Shown here: one piece after another, positions 15,959 to 24,087 of the stretch
How the letters are laid out: every line of letters begins with the position of its first letter
How positions within the stretch are numbered: the first letter of the stretch is position 1
Assembly (NCBI GenBank): GCA_003136185.1
Contig: PLDN01000026.1
Coordinates: 34,592 to 71,272 of the forward strand
Origin: Acidimicrobiaceae bacterium
Lineage (GTDB): Bacteria > Actinomycetota > Acidimicrobiia > Acidimicrobiales > Bog-793
Reading direction: 5' to 3'
DNA: 36,681 bases
The notes under the pieces: generated by a model
What the model was told of the DNA's origin: nothing
The model's database searches: none
Seen by the model: the letters and a program-made list of their open reading frames with translations, nothing else
Program-made: the position numbers and the translations under genes

Positions 15959-18481
15959 GTGTCCCGATCACGTCAGGTTCGCGCCTCGCGCGCCACAAGA
16001 AGACTGCGGCGCAGCGCGCTCGTGACGGTGGCGGCCGTGCCATTGGCGCTCGGGACCGCGCTCGTCGGCTCGATCAGCCCAGCGGCCGCCAGCGCTGCCG
16101 CACGCCCGGCTACGCACCAAGCAGCTGCGCGCACGGGCGCGACTCCGAGCAAGGCCGCATTCACGCCTCCACTCCCACGTGGCACGGTCTACGCGCCAAA
16201 AGGCTCGCACCAGCCGGCAAAGCCGAGCCCTACGAGCAGGCCCGGTATCGGTGGCCGCCTCGGGGGCACCCCACGGGTCACCGCGACGGAACAGCGCCGC
16301 CTGGCAACTACGTCGCGTTCGCTCCAGAAGGCCTCGGTCCCAGCCACCGAGACCGAGATCACGTCCGTGAGCTGCTGGTCCTCCAAGGGTTGCATGGCTG
16401 TCGGCTACACGTACGACTACGGGACCTGGAATTCCTACGCGGCTGAGTGGAACGGGAAGAGCTGGTCGACCAGCAAGGTCCCGCAGTACGTCAATGGCGG
16501 CTACACCGACTACCAGGAGCTCTATGGCGTGTCCTGTTGGACTGCCACCAGATGCATGGCGGTCGGCTACTCCGACGTCCTCGGAGAAGACTTCGACGAT
16601 GCTTACGTCGAGTTCTGGACAGGCGGTAAGTGGTCAGTCGACCCGGTGTCAACCTCCGTCTCCGAGCCCGATCTCGAGGGCGTCTCCTGCCGGCAGAGCG
16701 GCGGTACCGACCTGTGTGCGGCAGTCGGCAACTCTGACGGGGGCCAGGAGCCGTTCGCAATGACGTGGGACGGCGTGACCTTCACCGAGGACTCGACTCC
16801 CAGCTTCTCGGGTTACGACAACGAGCTCTTCGGGGTGTCATGTCCGTCGATCACCTCCTGCGTTGCCGCCGGCGACCTCGGCGGCGACGAGGCACTCCTT
16901 CTCTCCTGGGCAGGCTCGAGTTGGACCCAGTTCAGCGCGGACAACCCCGGCTCGTATGACTCCTTGACAGCGATCTCGTGCGGGAGCACCACGTCGTGCA
17001 CCGCAGTCGGGTGGCAGCACTACTACGACCAGGAGCTTGGCCTCATCGAGCAAATCGGGATCTCAGGAGGCATCGCGAGCGTCAGCTCTGAGACGAGCGG
17101 TAAGAACCCTGACATCTCGTTCACCGAGCTCACCGGGATCTCATGCACGTCGGCGATCTTCTGCATGGCCGTCGGCTACGGATCTAGCACCGGATTCAAC
17201 ACCGCCGACGCCTATGCGGAGTCGTTCAATGCAGGCACGTGGAGTGCCGTGAAGACCTCGTCGCCAGGGTCCACGCCCTATGACAACTTGTACGCGGTGG
17301 CGTGTACCGCGGCGACCAGCTGTACCGCCGGCGGCTTCGAGTGGTCCGCGAGCACTCACTTCGCGGATCAGCCCCTGGCCGAGAGCCTCTCGAAGGGGAC
17401 GTTCGGGACCTCGTCTGTGCCGAACCTGTACACGCCGGAGGGACACGTCTACTCGGTCTCCTGCCCGACGTCGAAGTTCTGTGTTGCGGACGGCTACTTC
17501 GACACCGGAGACACAGACGTCGCCCTCATGTACCTCTGGAACGGGAAGAGCTGGACGCTCGAAGCCACACCGAACCCCTCCGGATATGCGAGCTGGCTCG
17601 ACGGCGTCACATGTACCTCAGCCTCGTTCTGCGCTCTCGTCGGGACATCGGCGACCTTTGACTACGACAACGTGATGCCTCTATTCATCACGTTCAACGG
17701 GTCGTCCTTCAGCGCACAGAAAGTGTCGCAGTCGACGCTCGAGCTGTACGAGCCCGACCTCTATTCCGTGTCTTGCGTGAGCACGAAGGCGTGCGTCGCT
17801 GTGGGACAGAGTGACGAAGCACCGTTTTCGGTCTCATGGAACGGCAAGAGCCTGTCGTTCTCGACCATGCCGCAGCCCGGCGACGACTACGCCTATCCGG
17901 AGTCCGTCAGCTGCGTCTCGACTTCCAAGTGCTACACGGTCGTCCAATACGAGTACGGAGACGCAACGGAGACCTACCTGGCGTCCTGGAATGGTTCCAG
18001 GTGGTCCTTCATCACCCAGCTGGTGTTCGTGAACGACGCAGAGGATGTCGAGCTGAGTGGGATCGCCTGCACGTCGTCGTCGAGGTGCGTCGCCGTGGGC
18101 GAGTACTACCTCTCAGGCTCGTGGGACGCCGCATCGGACATCCTCGGCAAGTCCGGTTGGGCGATACATGCCGTCCCGAGCCCGTCGGGCACGGAGTACG
18201 CGGACCTGAACGCCGTCGTATGTACGTCGTCGACGTCGTGCATGGCGGCCGGCGTCTCCTATAGCTCATCGGTCGACCGCAACGTGCCGATGACCGCCAA
18301 GCTCTCCGGCACGACCTGGTCGAAGACCTCCCCAGCAGGATCCGCGGCAGGCGAGTTCTACGGCGTGGCTTGTCCGACGTCCTCGCTTTGCATTGCGGCC
18401 GGTGCCAGCTTCCCCAACCTCGACAATGACAAGGCGCTGCTCGAGCAAGGAAAGAGCGGTAAGTGGTCGGTCGTCTCGTGA
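15959..18481 (+). CDS. Secreted protein with 14 SC-x5-C-x-AVG repeats (paralogue B)
   Basis: An 840-residue tandem paralogue of the preceding gene, with the same plan: basic start, signal-peptide core (ALVTVAAVPLALGTALVG), a Pro/Ser/Thr linker, then 14 repeats such as LYGVSC-x5-C-MAVGYS. One repeat has a 3-residue insertion between its cysteines (third, SCRQSGGTDLC). The motifs YTYDYG, MPQP and GKNPDIS/GRNPYIS recur at equivalent places in A, so the whole gene was duplicated rather than single repeats. ATGs occur at 15929 and 15932, but I chose GTG 15959 because the sequence before it (GAAAGGACG) equals that before the ATG of A at the same spacing. The gap to A is 43 bp, so joint transcription is likely. 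Function unknown. Confidence 0.85.
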   Translation: MSRSRQVRASRATRRLRRSALVTVAAVPLALGTALVGSISPAAASAAARPATHQAAARTGATPSKAAFTPPLPRGTVYAPKGSHQPAKPSPTSRPGIGGRLGGTPRVTATEQRRLATTSRSLQKASVPATETEITSVSCWSSKGCMAVGYTYDYGTWNSYAAEWNGKSWSTSKVPQYVNGGYTDYQELYGVSCWTATRCMAVGYSDVLGEDFDDAYVEFWTGGKWSVDPVSTSVSEPDLEGVSCRQSGGTDLCAAVGNSDGGQEPFAMTWDGVTFTEDSTPSFSGYDNELFGVSCPSITSCVAAGDLGGDEALLLSWAGSSWTQFSADNPGSYDSLTAISCGSTTSCTAVGWQHYYDQELGLIEQIGISGGIASVSSETSGKNPDISFTELTGISCTSAIFCMAVGYGSSTGFNTADAYAESFNAGTWSAVKTSSPGSTPYDNLYAVACTAATSCTAGGFEWSASTHFADQPLAESLSKGTFGTSSVPNLYTPEGHVYSVSCPTSKFCVADGYFDTGDTDVALMYLWNGKSWTLEATPNPSGYASWLDGVTCTSASFCALVGTSATFDYDNVMPLFITFNGSSFSAQKVSQSTLELYEPDLYSVSCVSTKACVAVGQSDEAPFSVSWNGKSLSFSTMPQPGDDYAYPESVSCVSTSKCYTVVQYEYGDATETYLASWNGSRWSFITQLVFVNDAEDVELSGIACTSSSRCVAVGEYYLSGSWDAASDILGKSGWAIHAVPSPSGTEYADLNAVVCTSSTSCMAAGVSYSSSVDRNVPMTAKLSGTTWSKTSPAGSAAGEFYGVACPTSSLCIAAGASFPNLDNDKALLEQGKSGKWSVVS

Positions 18482-18504
18482 CGGCTTTGCCACGCGCAAG
18501 CCGT
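18481..18504 (+). terminator. Possible terminator after the repeat-protein pair
   Basis: ACGGCTT and AAGCCGT form a 7-bp stem, extended by two more pairs across a one-base bulge, with a 5-nt loop. It begins at the last base of the stop codon of paralogue B. A T-run is lacking, so efficiency is uncertain, but it separates the secreted proteins from the iron transporter operon. Confidence 0.4.
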
Positions 18505-18528
18505 TAGGTGCCTCCGCAGGGCATCTCA

Positions 18529-18560
18529 AGGTAACCTGAATTAGAATTTCAGGCTTACCT
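18529..18560 (+). promoter_or_regulatory. Candidate DtxR/IdeR-type iron box upstream of the iron ABC operon
   Basis: AGGTAACCTGAA (18529-18540) and TTCAGGCTTACCT (18548-18560) form an almost perfect inverted repeat (one extra base in the right arm) around a 7-nt centre that contains TAGAAT, a -10-like hexamer (18542-18547). AGGTAAGCCT on the minus strand matches the core of the mycobacterial/corynebacterial iron box (TTAGGTTAGSCTAACCTAA, recalled). The site lies 35-66 bp before the ATG of a ferric iron binding protein, which supports iron-dependent repression. The repeat is seen directly; the regulator is inferred. Confidence 0.6.
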
Positions 18561-18594
18561 GATATTCCCTGATCGGCGAGACGCCAGAGGTGAG

Positions 18595-19635
18595 ATGAGG
18601 AACGTCAAGACTGGGTGGCGGCGCGGTTGTCTCCTGCTCGGCACGGGCGTGTTGTTGGCTGTCGGGATAACTGCCTGCGGTTCGAGCGGGGGATCCAACA
18701 CGCTCGTGCTCTACAACGGCCAGCACACCGAGACGACCGACGCGCTGGTCTCGGCCTTCGAGCACAAGACCGGGATCGAGGTCAGCGTGCGCACGAACGA
18801 CGAGGACGTGCTCGCGGATCAGATAGTGCAGGAGGGCGCGAACTCGCCCGCCGACCTCATCTTCACCGAGAACTCCCCCGCCCTCGAGTACCTGCAGGGC
18901 AAGAACCTGCTCGCCCCCGTCGACGCGTCCACGTTGTCGATGGTCAGCTCGAAGGACAACTCGCCCGACGGCGACTGGGTCGGCGTCTCGGCCCGGGTGA
19001 GCGTGCTCGTCTACAACACAACGATGTTGAGGCCGAGCCAGCTGCCGACATCGGTGCTCGCTCTGGCACAGCCGCAGTGGAAGGGCGAGCTCGCGATCGC
19101 CCCGTCCGAGACGGACTTCCAGCCGATCGTGTCAGCGGTCGCGAAGGCCTACGGGGAGCAGGCGGCGCTCAAGTGGCTGGAAGGGATCAAAACGAACGGC
19201 CTCTCACACGAGTACGCCGACAACGAGACGATCACGTCCTCGGTCAACTCCGGCCAGGCTGAGATCGGCATCATCAACCAGTACTACTGGTACCGCCTGA
19301 GAGCGGAAAGCGGCTCCGCCGCCATGCACTCGGCCATCGCCTTCTTCACTCCACGCGACCCCGGCTACGTGGAGGACATCTCCGGTGCGGCCATCTTGAA
19401 GTCGACGCACCACCTGAGACAAGCACAGGAGTTCCTCGCCTTCATCGTCTCCAAGCAGGGCCAAGAGATCATCGCGCAGGCCGACAGCTTCGAGTACCCG
19501 CTGTTCCCGGGAGTCGCGGCCGCAGACGGCCAACCACCCCTGGCCAGCCTTCAGCCCTACCCGATAACTGTCGCCGAGCTCGGCGATGGCTCGTTCCCCG
19601 TCTCGCTCATGACGAAGGTCGGGCTGGTCACGTGA
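18595..19635 (+). CDS. fbpA: Ferric iron ABC transporter, substrate-binding lipoprotein
   Basis: A 346-residue periplasmic-binding-protein-like lipoprotein. The N-terminus has a hydrophobic signal and the lipobox ITAC with C28 as the lipid-bearing cysteine. The start of the mature part (LVLYNGQHTETTDALVSAFE) matches FbpA/FutA-type Fe(III)-binding proteins, and the paired tyrosines Y230-Y231 in GIINQYYWYRL are the usual iron ligands. It captures ferric iron outside the membrane for the permease and ATPase encoded next. ATG 18595 has an AGAGGTG Shine-Dalgarno. The stop overlaps the permease GTG start (GTGA). Likely iron-regulated through the box upstream. Confidence 0.9.
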   Translation: MRNVKTGWRRGCLLLGTGVLLAVGITACGSSGGSNTLVLYNGQHTETTDALVSAFEHKTGIEVSVRTNDEDVLADQIVQEGANSPADLIFTENSPALEYLQGKNLLAPVDASTLSMVSSKDNSPDGDWVGVSARVSVLVYNTTMLRPSQLPTSVLALAQPQWKGELAIAPSETDFQPIVSAVAKAYGEQAALKWLEGIKTNGLSHEYADNETITSSVNSGQAEIGIINQYYWYRLRAESGSAAMHSAIAFFTPRDPGYVEDISGAAILKSTHHLRQAQEFLAFIVSKQGQEIIAQADSFEYPLFPGVAAADGQPPLASLQPYPITVAELGDGSFPVSLMTKVGLVT

Positions 19636-21242
19636 CCGCGGCGGCACTGGGCACGGCGCCTGTCGCTGTCGCCGAGCGCTCCCGCCACCGATTCCCGTGG
19701 GCGCTGTCGACGACGACGGTCCTCGTCGTCGGTGGGCTCCTCGTGCCTCTGTCGTTCCTCGTGTTCGAGGCGACGCAAGTCGGCTGGCGGCAGATCTGGT
19801 CGATACTCGATCAAGCGACGGTCGCCTCGCTGCTCTGGAACACGATCCGCCTCGCGGTCGCCGTCACGATCTTGTGCGCGGTCATCGGCACGGGGGCGGC
19901 GTGGTTGACCGAACGCACCGCGCTCCCGGGCCGGCGCGCCTGGGCCGTCCTGCTGGTGCTGCCGCTCGTGATCCCCGACTTCGTCGTCGCGTGGTCCTGG
20001 TCGTCGATCTTTCCTTCGGTCCATGGCTACTTCGGCGCCGTGCTCGTGATGACGCTCGGCTTGTACCCCCTCGTCTACCTTCCGATGGCGGCTGCCTTTC
20101 GCAGCGCGGATCCCGGCCAAGAGGAGGCTGCGCGGGGCCTCGGGCTCTCGCGCATCGCCGTCTGGCTCCGGATAAGCGTCCGGCAAGCCCGCTCGACGCT
20201 GCTCGGAAGCTCCCTCCTCGTCTGCCTCGCGCTTCTCGCCGAGTACGGCGCGTTCGAGAACCTGCGCTACCAGACCTTCACCACGGCCATCTTCACCGAG
20301 CTCGAGATCGGGTTCGCGACCGCTGCGGCGTGCGCCCTGTCGCTCGTGCTCGTCGGGCTGTCGATCCTCGCGCTCCTCGGCGAAGCGGTGTTCCGGGAGC
20401 ACGGACGCCTCCAGAGATCCGGCCCGCAGGTCGCTCGCGGCGCACGGCGCCATCGCCTCGGGAGGGCGACACCCCTCGCGCTTCTCGCCGCAGCCCTTCT
20501 CGCGGGACTAGGTCTCGGCTTCCCGGTGGCCATAGTCGCCTACTGGATGGTCCAGGGTGGCGCCTCGACGCTGCCGGCAACCGTCTCGGTCGCCGGCGCG
20601 GCCGGTTACAGCGCGCTCTACAGCGGTGTCGGAGCACTGATCGCGACCGTGCTGGCCCTTCCCGTCACGCTGCTCGCCGCGCGCCGACCCGCGCGCTGGA
20701 CCGCAGCCCTCGAGCGCAGCACGTTCGTCGTGCAGGCGCTCCCGGGTCTCGTGATCGCGCTGGCGCTCGTCTATTTCGTCGAGCGGTACATGACATTCGT
20801 CTACCAGAGCCCCGAGCTGCTCGTCGTGGCGTACTCGATGATGTTCTTCCCGCTCGCGATCGTCGCCGTACGGTCCTCGGTCGCCCGCGCGCCCGAGGCG
20901 CTCGAGGAGATCGGGCGCTCTCTCGGCGCAGGGCCCATGATGGTACGCCTGCGCGTGACCCTCCCCCTCGTCGCTCCGGGTCTAGCGGCAGCGTTCTGCT
21001 TGGTCTTCCTCTCGGGCGTGACCGAGCTCACCGCGACTCTGCTGCTCGTGCCGAACAACGTCCAGACCCTGGCCACGCAGTTCTGGAGCTTCACCGAGAA
21101 CGTCTCGTATGGCGCGGCAGCGCCCTACGCGGCCACGATGATCGCCATGTCGATCGTGCCGGGCTACCTCCTCAGCCGCTGGTTCGACCGGCGCACGATC
21201 CATGCGGCGCCCGTCGGGACGGCCGTCGGGGGCCCGTCATGA
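19632..21242 (+). CDS. fbpB: Ferric iron ABC transporter permease (fused, two BPD domains)
   Basis: A 536-residue permease with about 12 membrane helices arranged as two six-helix halves, as in FbpB/SfuB-type iron permeases. Each half has an EAA-type loop contacting the ATPase: QEEAARGLGLSRIAVWLRISV near 165-185 and PEALEEIGRSLGAGPMMVRLRVTLPL near 415-440. The halves are joined by a basic linker near 256-275. It forms the path for iron through the cytoplasmic membrane. The start is GTG 19632, overlapping the fbpA stop. Confidence 0.92.
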   Translation: MTAAALGTAPVAVAERSRHRFPWALSTTTVLVVGGLLVPLSFLVFEATQVGWRQIWSILDQATVASLLWNTIRLAVAVTILCAVIGTGAAWLTERTALPGRRAWAVLLVLPLVIPDFVVAWSWSSIFPSVHGYFGAVLVMTLGLYPLVYLPMAAAFRSADPGQEEAARGLGLSRIAVWLRISVRQARSTLLGSSLLVCLALLAEYGAFENLRYQTFTTAIFTELEIGFATAAACALSLVLVGLSILALLGEAVFREHGRLQRSGPQVARGARRHRLGRATPLALLAAALLAGLGLGFPVAIVAYWMVQGGASTLPATVSVAGAAGYSALYSGVGALIATVLALPVTLLAARRPARWTAALERSTFVVQALPGLVIALALVYFVERYMTFVYQSPELLVVAYSMMFFPLAIVAVRSSVARAPEALEEIGRSLGAGPMMVRLRVTLPLVAPGLAAAFCLVFLSGVTELTATLLLVPNNVQTLATQFWSFTENVSYGAAAPYAATMIAMSIVPGYLLSRWFDRRTIHAAPVGTAVGGPS

Positions 21243-21260
21243 GCAACGCTTCATGAGCAA
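21237..21260. repeat. 10-bp direct repeat carrying two ATG codons at the fbpB/fbpC junction
   Basis: TCATGAGCAA occurs at 21237-21246 and 21251-21260 (14-bp period). The first copy makes an ATGA overlap with the fbpB stop, but that ATG is out of frame with fbpC; the second gives the in-frame fbpC start at 21253. It suggests a small duplication that shifted the start. Confidence 0.8.
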
Positions 21261-22350
21261 GATCGTGCTGGCAGGAGTCTCGAAGTCCTTCGGTCCGACG
21301 CGCGTCCTCGACGAGCTCGACATCGATGTGCCCGACGGCTCCGTAGTTGCTGTGCTCGGCGAGTCCGGGAGTGGGAAGACGACTTTGTTGAGGTTGGTGG
21401 CGGGTTTCGAGCGGCCCGACGGCGGCACGATCGTGATCGGCGACGACGTCGTCGACACCCAGCGCCTCTTCGTACCGCCCGAACGCCGAGGGATCGGCTA
21501 CGTCGCGCAGGAAGGCGCACTCTTCCCCCACCTGAGCGTCGCGAAGAACATCGCCTTCGGTCTTGCACGTCCCGAGCGGAAGTCGCCGCGCGTCGACGAG
21601 CTTCTCGAGCTCGTCGGGATGAGCGGGCTCGGCCCTCGCTACCCTCATGAGCTCTCGGGCGGCCAGCAACAGCGTGTTGCGCTCGCGCGGGCGCTCGCGC
21701 CTCGTCCTCGGGTCGTACTGCTCGACGAGCCCTTCTCGTCGCTCGACGCCGGGCTGCGCGCATCTCTTCGCGCCGACGTCATCCAGATCCTGCGCTCGAC
21801 CGGCATCACAGCAGTCCTGGTGACACATGACCAGGAAGAGGCGCTCTCGATCGCGGACTTGGTCGGCGTGATGGCGGGCGGGCGGATCCGCCAGCTCGCG
21901 ACTCCGGGTGCCCTCTACGCGAGCCCGGCAGACGCAGAACTGGCCGGGTTCCTCGGGGAGGCGAACCTCGTCGCGGGGTTGGCGGCGAACGGCCGCGCCA
22001 AGACGCACTTCGGGGAGATGGAGCTCGGCCATGGCGCAGCGGGCCTCGAAGGCACAGTGGTTGTGCTCATCCGGCCCGAACAGCTCGCATTGCGTGGCGT
22101 AGCTGCGCACGGGGAGGGCGCTCCCGACGAAGTCGAGGGCCGCGTGATCCATCGCGAGTACTACGGCCACGACAGTGTCCTTCTCGTCGAGGTCGGAAGC
22201 GATCATGCCCCGGTGCGCGTCAGGTGTGCGGGGAGCTCCCCCGTCCAGGTGGGCGACACTGTCCTCCTCGGCGCGAGCGGGGAGACCGTCGCCTGGCCGA
22301 GCGGCGACGGCGAGAGCAAGGCTCGGCCGCGAGGCGACGGGACAGCGTAG
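21253..22350 (+). CDS. fbpC: Ferric iron ABC transporter ATP-binding protein
   Basis: A 365-residue ABC ATPase. Walker A GESGSGKT (36-43), signature LSGGQQQ (134-140), Walker B VVLLDEP (154-160) and switch His192 (THDQEEAL) are complete. The C-terminal 130 residues form a TOBE-type domain (EGTVVVLIRPEQLALRG and after), as in FbpC and other iron/polyamine/sulfate importers. It energises the permease FbpB. The frame is open from 21202, but MSKIVLAGVSKSF fits the family start; the ATG at 21239 is out of frame. Last gene of the iron operon, convergent with the membrane protein gene 24 bp away. Confidence 0.93.
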   Translation: MSKIVLAGVSKSFGPTRVLDELDIDVPDGSVVAVLGESGSGKTTLLRLVAGFERPDGGTIVIGDDVVDTQRLFVPPERRGIGYVAQEGALFPHLSVAKNIAFGLARPERKSPRVDELLELVGMSGLGPRYPHELSGGQQQRVALARALAPRPRVVLLDEPFSSLDAGLRASLRADVIQILRSTGITAVLVTHDQEEALSIADLVGVMAGGRIRQLATPGALYASPADAELAGFLGEANLVAGLAANGRAKTHFGEMELGHGAAGLEGTVVVLIRPEQLALRGVAAHGEGAPDEVEGRVIHREYYGHDSVLLVEVGSDHAPVRVRCAGSSPVQVGDTVLLGASGETVAWPSGDGESKARPRGDGTA

Positions 22351-22374
22351 GTACCGAACGAGGGGACCCTTGAG

Positions 22375-23355
22375 TCAATGTTGGGCCGGCGCCTCAGTCG
22401 GACCCATGACGGGCATCATGTAGCCCAAGAGAGCGGCCATCGCCCCGACCAGCATTAGCCCCATTCCGATCAGCCGGAGAGCGTGGTCGACCGTGAGAAA
22501 TCCGCCCGCGGCACCTACCGCCACCCCAACCAGTCCGATGATCGCGCTGACCCGGACGGAGCGCTCCCCGTCTCTGGACGCGAGCACGAGGAGCACGGCT
22601 CCGACAGCGAGCAGGGTTCCGACAGCCGCGTGCATGTCGTAGATGAGGCTGCCGTGACTCGGCACCCATCCGGTTGGCCGCCCAGTTGGGACGATCAGCA
22701 ACGCGAGAACTCCGAGGACGAACTCGAGTCCCGCGAGCGCGAGGACTGACAACCAGGCGGCGCGGTGCCGGGACAACACGCTCCTCGGCACGGCGTCATC
22801 TGCCGGTCGAGTCATGGTGTCGACAGCTGCCAGGGTCGTGGCGTCATCGGCATCCGCCCTCGCAGGATGGGCTGCCGCCTCAGGTCTGGTGAAAAGAGGC
22901 ACCTTCGGCGGCGCGACGTGGACGAGCGAGTTGTAGGTGACAAGCGCGATAGCGAGATGCATGAACATGAGCACCGCGACAGCGTCGAGAGGCTCGCCCC
23001 GAACGAGAATCAAGATGTCAGGCAGCCACAGCGCGAGCGTGAGGATCACAGCCAGGCGAAGGAACAACCATCGGGGGGCGGAAGTCACACGCGCCGTGAG
23101 AGGCCAGGCACCGCACGCCATCACTACGCCGATCGTTGTAAGCAGACCGTAGTCGCTGAAGCGGAAGTGAACGAAGCCTCGCGTCGCGGGAAAGAGCGCC
23201 GTTCCGAAGGCGACGAGAAGCGCGTCGACCCCGAGCGAGCCGCCGAGCGCCACTGCAGTTGCGACTCCGACGGAGCCGAGCGAGGGTTGCCGCTCTGGTT
23301 TGAAGTCGACGCGAGCGGCGGCCAGCACTCGCTGAACATTGATTGAGCTCGACAT
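22375..23355 (-). CDS. Multi-pass membrane protein of unknown function
   Basis: A 326-residue protein with about eight membrane helices in two groups. The N-terminal group (about 25-145) contains GVVMACGAWPLTAR and ALWLPDILILVRGEPLDAV and loosely resembles DUF6069-type membrane proteins. A hydrophilic Ala/Asp-rich linker (about 155-195) follows, then four more helices (about 200-320) with a GSLIYDMHAAVG loop. The two halves may be separate domains. I chose ATG 23355; the frame upstream to 23586 has no membrane pattern and runs into the DedA gene. Just before the start lies a short inverted repeat (GAGGA/TCCTC). It follows the DedA gene after 47 bp on the same strand. No enzymatic or transport motif was recognised. 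Confidence 0.7.
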   Translation of the reverse strand: MSSSINVQRVLAAARVDFKPERQPSLGSVGVATAVALGGSLGVDALLVAFGTALFPATRGFVHFRFSDYGLLTTIGVVMACGAWPLTARVTSAPRWLFLRLAVILTLALWLPDILILVRGEPLDAVAVLMFMHLAIALVTYNSLVHVAPPKVPLFTRPEAAAHPARADADDATTLAAVDTMTRPADDAVPRSVLSRHRAAWLSVLALAGLEFVLGVLALLIVPTGRPTGWVPSHGSLIYDMHAAVGTLLAVGAVLLVLASRDGERSVRVSAIIGLVGVAVGAAGGFLTVDHALRLIGMGLMLVGAMAALLGYMMPVMGPTEAPAQH

Positions 23356-23402
23356 GGCGAGGAGGCTCCTCAAGATCGATCGGCATTCAGGGCGGAGCGA
23401 TG

Positions 23403-24029
23403 CTATAGATCGTCCGCTTCGTTGGTGGCGCGGCGCGCACGCGCCTTCCGCCAGATCACGAGCGCGAGGATCGAGATCGCGACGAGCACGATGATCGCCG
23501 TCGAAGCGGTGCCGGCAACGCGCACCACCGACTCGTAGGACTTGCCCGCCAGGTATCCCGCCATGGTGAAAGAGACGCCCCAGCACAGGCCTCCGACGGC
23601 GTTCCAGATGAGGAAGGTCCGGTACGGCATGGCGGACATCCCCGCGACTCCCGGGATGACGGCCCTGAACAGGGCGACAAAGCGGCCGGCGAAGACGGCC
23701 GGCCCGCCGCGTCGCTGGAGGAATACCCGGGCCTCTTGTGCGCCGCGGCGGGGCTTGGCGGGAAGGCGGCGCAGGAACGCGGGGCCGAATCGGCGTCCGA
23801 CTTCGTAACCGACCGAGTCACCCACCACCGCGCAGATCACCACGAGGACACAGATGGCTACCAGAGAGACATGGTGAAACGAGGCAAGGACGCCTCCGAG
23901 GACGACGGCTGTCTCTCCGGGCAGCACGAACCCCAAGAAGAAGCTGGCCTCGCCGAAGCACAAGCCACCTACGACGAGGTACGCCAGCCATCCGTGGAGG
24001 CCGAGCACCCCGTGGAGCAGGGAGCTCAC
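23403..24029 (-). CDS. DedA-family membrane protein
   Basis: A 208-residue protein of the DedA/SNARE-associated family, thought to move lipid carriers such as undecaprenyl phosphate or phospholipids across the cytoplasmic membrane. The family features are visible: acidic-aromatic FGEASFFLGFVLPGE near residues 25-39, GYEVGRRFGPAFLRR near 74-88, and the long conserved block GRFVALFRAVIPGVAGMS (115-132) with its arginines, followed by WNAVGGLCWG. The start is GTG 24029 with a G-rich upstream sequence. It lies 58 bp downstream of the double-propeller protein and 47 bp upstream of the unknown membrane protein, all on the minus strand. Confidence 0.92.
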   Translation of the reverse strand: MSSLLHGVLGLHGWLAYLVVGGLCFGEASFFLGFVLPGETAVVLGGVLASFHHVSLVAICVLVVICAVVGDSVGYEVGRRFGPAFLRRLPAKPRRGAQEARVFLQRRGGPAVFAGRFVALFRAVIPGVAGMSAMPYRTFLIWNAVGGLCWGVSFTMAGYLAGKSYESVVRVAGTASTAIIVLVAISILALVIWRKARARRATNEADDL

Positions 24030-24087
24030 GTGACCCCCGGGTGACGCCCAGAGCGAAGGACGCTGCCGCTCACAACCAGGACGATGA

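Noticed and set aside
13348-18481. Tandem repeats as a possible CRISPR-like or mobile array
   Set aside because: The repeats are protein-level, about 150 bp, divergent and in frame within two long genes; there are no short identical repeats with unique spacers.
19697-21256. 519-residue Arg-rich frame overlapping the iron permease
   Set aside because: Shadow frame: no hydrophobic pattern or motif, while the permease frame is fully supported.
22351-22374. Terminator between the convergent fbpC and membrane protein genes
   Set aside because: Only a short imperfect G/C dyad (AGGGG/CCCTT) is present, with no clear stem or T-run.
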